Below, in pieces: positions 60,228-64,000 of a DNA stretch of 64,000 nt. Position 1 is the stretch's first letter. Each line of letters begins with the position of its first letter. The stretch is from Punica granatum (lineage: Eukaryota > Streptophyta > Magnoliopsida > Myrtales > Lythraceae), in the NCBI RefSeq assembly GCF_007655135.1, contig NC_045131.1, positions 21,002,001 to 21,066,000 of the forward strand. Direction: 5' to 3'. The notes beneath the pieces were generated by a model. The model was not told the DNA's origin and ran no database searches. It worked only from the letters and a program-made list of their open reading frames with translations. A program made the position numbers and the translations under genes.

Positions 60228-63200
60228 TGTACGGACCCGAATGTGGACTCTCGTCGGGGCCCGCATTGCGTGCTTTTGGATCACGCGGCTTGGGAGTATC
60301 CACCTTCCCGTGGGGACGCGTGACGGACATGCGTGAGAAAAGGAGTCGCCACTTATCATTTTACGACCCGAAGGTCGAAGGTGGATAAGTTACCGGGTCT
60401 AGGGGTATGGAACACCTAGTTTGTTGTTAAGGCATTGATCTGTGCGGAACCGAAAAGTCCGAGTTCGGGGGTTCATGTTACGTGCGGGCCTATATCCTGC
60501 ACGCCCTTTCGGTACTCTGGTTTGCTAGGCTTGCATGTTTTATTATATACCACTTGAATTAAGTTGCACTCGGCTCGCACGTTTTGACACCGGAGATTCG
60601 GTGAACTAAACGATGTCGGTCGAGAAGCCGAGAGAGAAGTAAACCCGTATGTCGGGGAGTTGGTTCACAATCTTGCGTTACAGTTCATCGAAACATGAAG
60701 GTTGAATCCCTACGTGAACCAGAATCTCGAGTTCTTGGATTTACTTGTATCTGGGCAAGCATTAGACCGATTTGATTAATTCGACTCTCGGACCGTTTGC
60801 TCACCGACTGGAATTCTTACAGAATGAATGTACAAAATAAAATCCTTACAATGCTCTCGAAAACAATAAATATAAATTACAAATGGCCGAATTCTAGTCG
60901 ACTCGCGTTCGGTTATTATTCCTCTCTAACTCACCGTGAGTTAGGAAAAAAATCGAAGAACTGAAATTCAATGCACGCTCTCACTGAATAGGGCGTTGGA
61001 CCCTGTGAGTGATGATTAGGGTGTTGGACCCTCTGCTCGATGATTAAGGCATTGAACCCTAATATTATTCGGCCTAGGGATCAGGCTCGACCCGCATTGC
61101 AAACAGGTGCGGAAAGATAACACGCAACATCTAAATAACAGATAATGTGTTTGTATTCACCGAATGTACGTGGATTAGCAAGTTTATTAATCCGGGGTAT
61201 TTTGGCATGCAAATCCTACCCTAAACAAACAAACGTGTGCCAATGTTTTAGCATTCGGCTTTGGTTTGAGAACTTAACATATCGGGTGTCCGTAGTCAAG
61301 TTTCGTGTGGGTAGATTGCTTTTATAGTGATTTGGTGTTGTGACACTGAATTACCACTGAATTGATCCAAACTTGTATTTTGACTCTAGATTTGGAACCT
61401 AGAGTTCCACCTAACCATTTTCTAGGATTTGGTTAAGTCGAGTGAAAGTTTAATCAGCATTTTACATGTTTTCTGACAGAGATAACCGTTCTAGTTACCG
61501 AGTCTATGTTAGGATGACAGAAACTCATCAGTTAGATAAGAAAAGGCTATGCAGATGAACCTGTACCTGAACAGATAGCCCGTTCTTATCCCGTACTGTA
61601 GTGTTTCTGTCATGCTAACCCTAAGGGTGTCGCTGAATTGTGAAAAGACGATTTTGCCCTTTATTTGAAAATTGTTTTCAGAAAAGGGGAAACATCGCAG
61701 TGCAAGCCACCTCGGCCTGAAGCCGGTGTCAACCAAATCCCTGGATCGTCCAGGGTTGTGCAAGAACCCCGAAAAAGCCAAAGAACCGGTCGATCTGCCC
61801 GGAAGTGATCTAGAAAGATCTTCTGTATCCTGACCTGAGCTACTTGGAATCAGGTAAAAACTCAAGTTGAGACACAGAAGCCCTTTTCAGACGTCCATGC
61901 TACATCGGACCGCGCGTTTCGGGTTTTGAAATTGATAAGTTTGAAAAGGGCACCAACGTCATTTGACAACTCATCGACGCGAGTTATCAGTTAATGGCCA
62001 ATTCATGTAAACTTTATCAGTGTGAAGTGGGTTTAATCATGTAAGCGTCCTGATTAACCCGTTTGTGGAATTAATGCTTAAGGGTTGTGCCGAATGCATT
62101 AATTATGAAAACGATTCGTGACTCGGCGACCAAGATGATTCCATAAGGATCGATGATAATTTGGTCCAATGACCGAAACTACCCTCGTAACCGAATGGAC
62201 CCGAATGAGTCATCGATACCCGAATCCATGCATGATTTGTTTTGAAAAGACATTTTTATGCGATATTGCGACGATAATGTAAATTGCAAATTACACGAAA
62301 GCCGAGAACGGACTCAAAACGGGAAGAGGAAGCCTCATACAACCCGTACGAGTCTAAGAGGCTCTCGGTTACTTCTCCTTGGAGATAGCCGAGAGGTCTC
62401 ATGGCCCGAATGGGGTTCCACGAGGTTTCCCCATCTCGTTTCGAATCATTTCTCGCATGCTTAAACGACAAACATGATAAACGACACGATTAAACGAAAG
62501 TCGGTATTGCCATGTTTTGAATAACGCATTCGAACATGGAAACATGTACAAACAAGTTATTTAAGGAATCGATAAAACAATACCGACTTCATGCATGTGA
62601 GAAAATACGATGAAACTCGGGAATCGAACTTGGATCGGGTCAAGAAGATCGTTCTTTGCCCGAAAGGAGCAAGAGAGCATTCGGTCACCTCCCTTGGAGG
62701 GAAACCCGTGAGCTCTTTGCCTTTCCCGGGTCGGGATGTTCTTCTCGACTACGATCCAAGTGTTTCCCGACATGCTAGCATATAAATCAAGGATAAATAT
62801 GCATGATATAACATGTAAAATGCATAAAGATTAAAACTTGAAGATAAAATATACATAAAACCCCTTATAACTCCATAAACGCAACGAGAATGTAAAAGTC
62901 CTAGCTCCTCTAAGTCGGGAATGGTCATACCTAGTCCCGAGATGCGGGATGGAACCTTCAAGAGTTGGGTTGGACCGTTGATGGGTCGGGTTTGGACTGT
63001 TTTGGCTTGACCAGACCCGTTTGGCAGCAACAGGCCCGTCTGGAGTAATCTGACCCGACTGGGCACTCGGGAGAAAACAGACCGGTTAGGGCGGCTCGGG
63101 TGGCTTTTCGGAGAGTTCTCAGCTGTTCCCGAAAGCTAAGAGGATGCTTAACGTCCCTGCGGTGGATTTTCCGGAAATCAAAAGCAAAGTCAGGTCAGTA

Positions 63201-64000
63201 AGCAGAAAACTGACTCAACTGGGCCAGAACAGACCCGATTGGCACAAGTCGGGTCGGACGTCGCCACGGAGGCTCCCGATGGAATTTTGAGGCAAGGTCA
63301 GCGGCCCTGGGTAGCCAAGGGACCCCTCTAGGTGACCGTTGGGGTCGTTTATTCCCAGAGTTGTCGGGTCGACCCGTAAAGTCCTACAAAAATCACCGAA
63401 AACAGAGAACGTCTGGAATTTCGGACCCGACTGGCACAAGTCGGGTCGGACGTCGCCACGGAGGCTCCCGATGGAATTTTTGAGCAAGGCCAACGGCTCC
63501 CGACTGCTAACTCACCTCCGGAGGTGGCTGTGGTGGTCGTTTTCTGAAACGAGACCTGGATCGACCCGATCTGCAAGCAAACCGTACAAACAGTCAGAAA
63601 TTTCGACCCGACTGGGCAGTCGGGCTGTTTCTTCTTCCTGGGGTTAAACCGACGGGTTTTTCTTGGATTTCTTGACTCCTTGACACCATAGGGTTGTGTG
63701 GTGAGGTGTTTGATGGGTTTTGGTAGCTCAAACCGACTTGGAAAGGCTTGAAACCCGGTTTGACATTTTTGACCCGAGAAGGACCAAATCTGTCCAGATT
63801 TTGTTCAGGGCTGGTTCTATGGCCTAGAGGCTTCAAACTTAAAATCTAAGCTCAGAAATGGATAGAGGAGGTCAAAAACATGTGGGATATGAAGTTTGGT
63901 AAAGTTTGGATTCAAGCCGGGATGGATTCTGACTTAAGACTTTGCCCGGTTTTGCTTGGTTTTGCTTGTTCTTGCTGAGCTGCGATTTTTGCTGAACTCC
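60228..64000 (-). mobile_element. 5' LTR of element EF, 3' portion (cut by window edge)
   Basis: Starts at 60228 with TGTACGGACCCG (the LTR end, read on the minus strand) and follows LTR E nearly base for base to the window edge. About 1.7 kb of U3 should lie beyond 64000. It contains the conserved hairpin (about 62362-62395). No gene. Confidence 0.92.

Overview
The window is a block of plant nuclear heterochromatin made almost entirely of nested LTR retrotransposons. No host gene, rRNA, tRNA or CRISPR array could be supported. All elements look related and belong to the Tat/Ogre side of Ty3/gypsy. They share unusually long LTRs of about 5.0 to 5.5 kb, a TG start with the box TGTCAGCACCCCATTTTGG, a primer-binding site TGGCGACTCC(A/G)CTGGGGA three bases after the LTR, and a polypurine tract AAAGAGGGGCAAGC directly before the 3' LTR. 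The organism is a eudicot. From memory, not from a search, the extra ORF upstream of gag looks like predicted proteins of pomegranate (Punica granatum, Myrtales); treat this as a weak hint.

Elements are given letters here. The oldest layer is G (+ strand): a 5' LTR remnant at 45677-46944 and internal sequence at 46945-48843. Two minus-strand elements landed in G. Element H (5219-45676 with interruptions) entered G's LTR. Element EF (48844 to beyond the right edge) entered G's internal region. H is the only element with coding sequence: a decayed ORF1 (30711-32209), then gag (30236-30395 continuing at 5445-7977), then the start of protease (5219-5444). Reverse transcriptase, RNase H and integrase would lie beyond the left edge. 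Three insertions broke H: element A (+), whose 3' LTR fills 185-5218, in the protease; a solo LTR S (+, 7983-30235) in gag; and a scrambled LTR-derived unit D (36977-44820) in H's 5' LTR. The complete non-autonomous element BC (9815-27102) sits inside S, with 5-bp target duplications GGGTT and two 5.0-kb LTRs that differ by roughly 1 %.

BC, EF, G and the visible end of A show no gag or pol coding. BC and EF are large non-autonomous derivatives that presumably rely on an H-like relative for proteins. Their internal regions are homologous, but each carries a different tandem array close to the 3' LTR: about 70 bp units in BC, 43 bp in EF, 59-60 bp in D. A second array (45 bp) lies nearer the 5' end in BC and EF and is missing from G. 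The long ORFs over the 70-bp array are by-products of a stop-free repeat.

The points most worth checking are the scrambled unit D, which keeps an intact target duplication; the apparent exchange of the LTR promoter half (U3) between subfamilies; the pair of palindromic hairpins around a purine tract shared by BC and EF; and the replaceable satellite slot near the 3' LTR.
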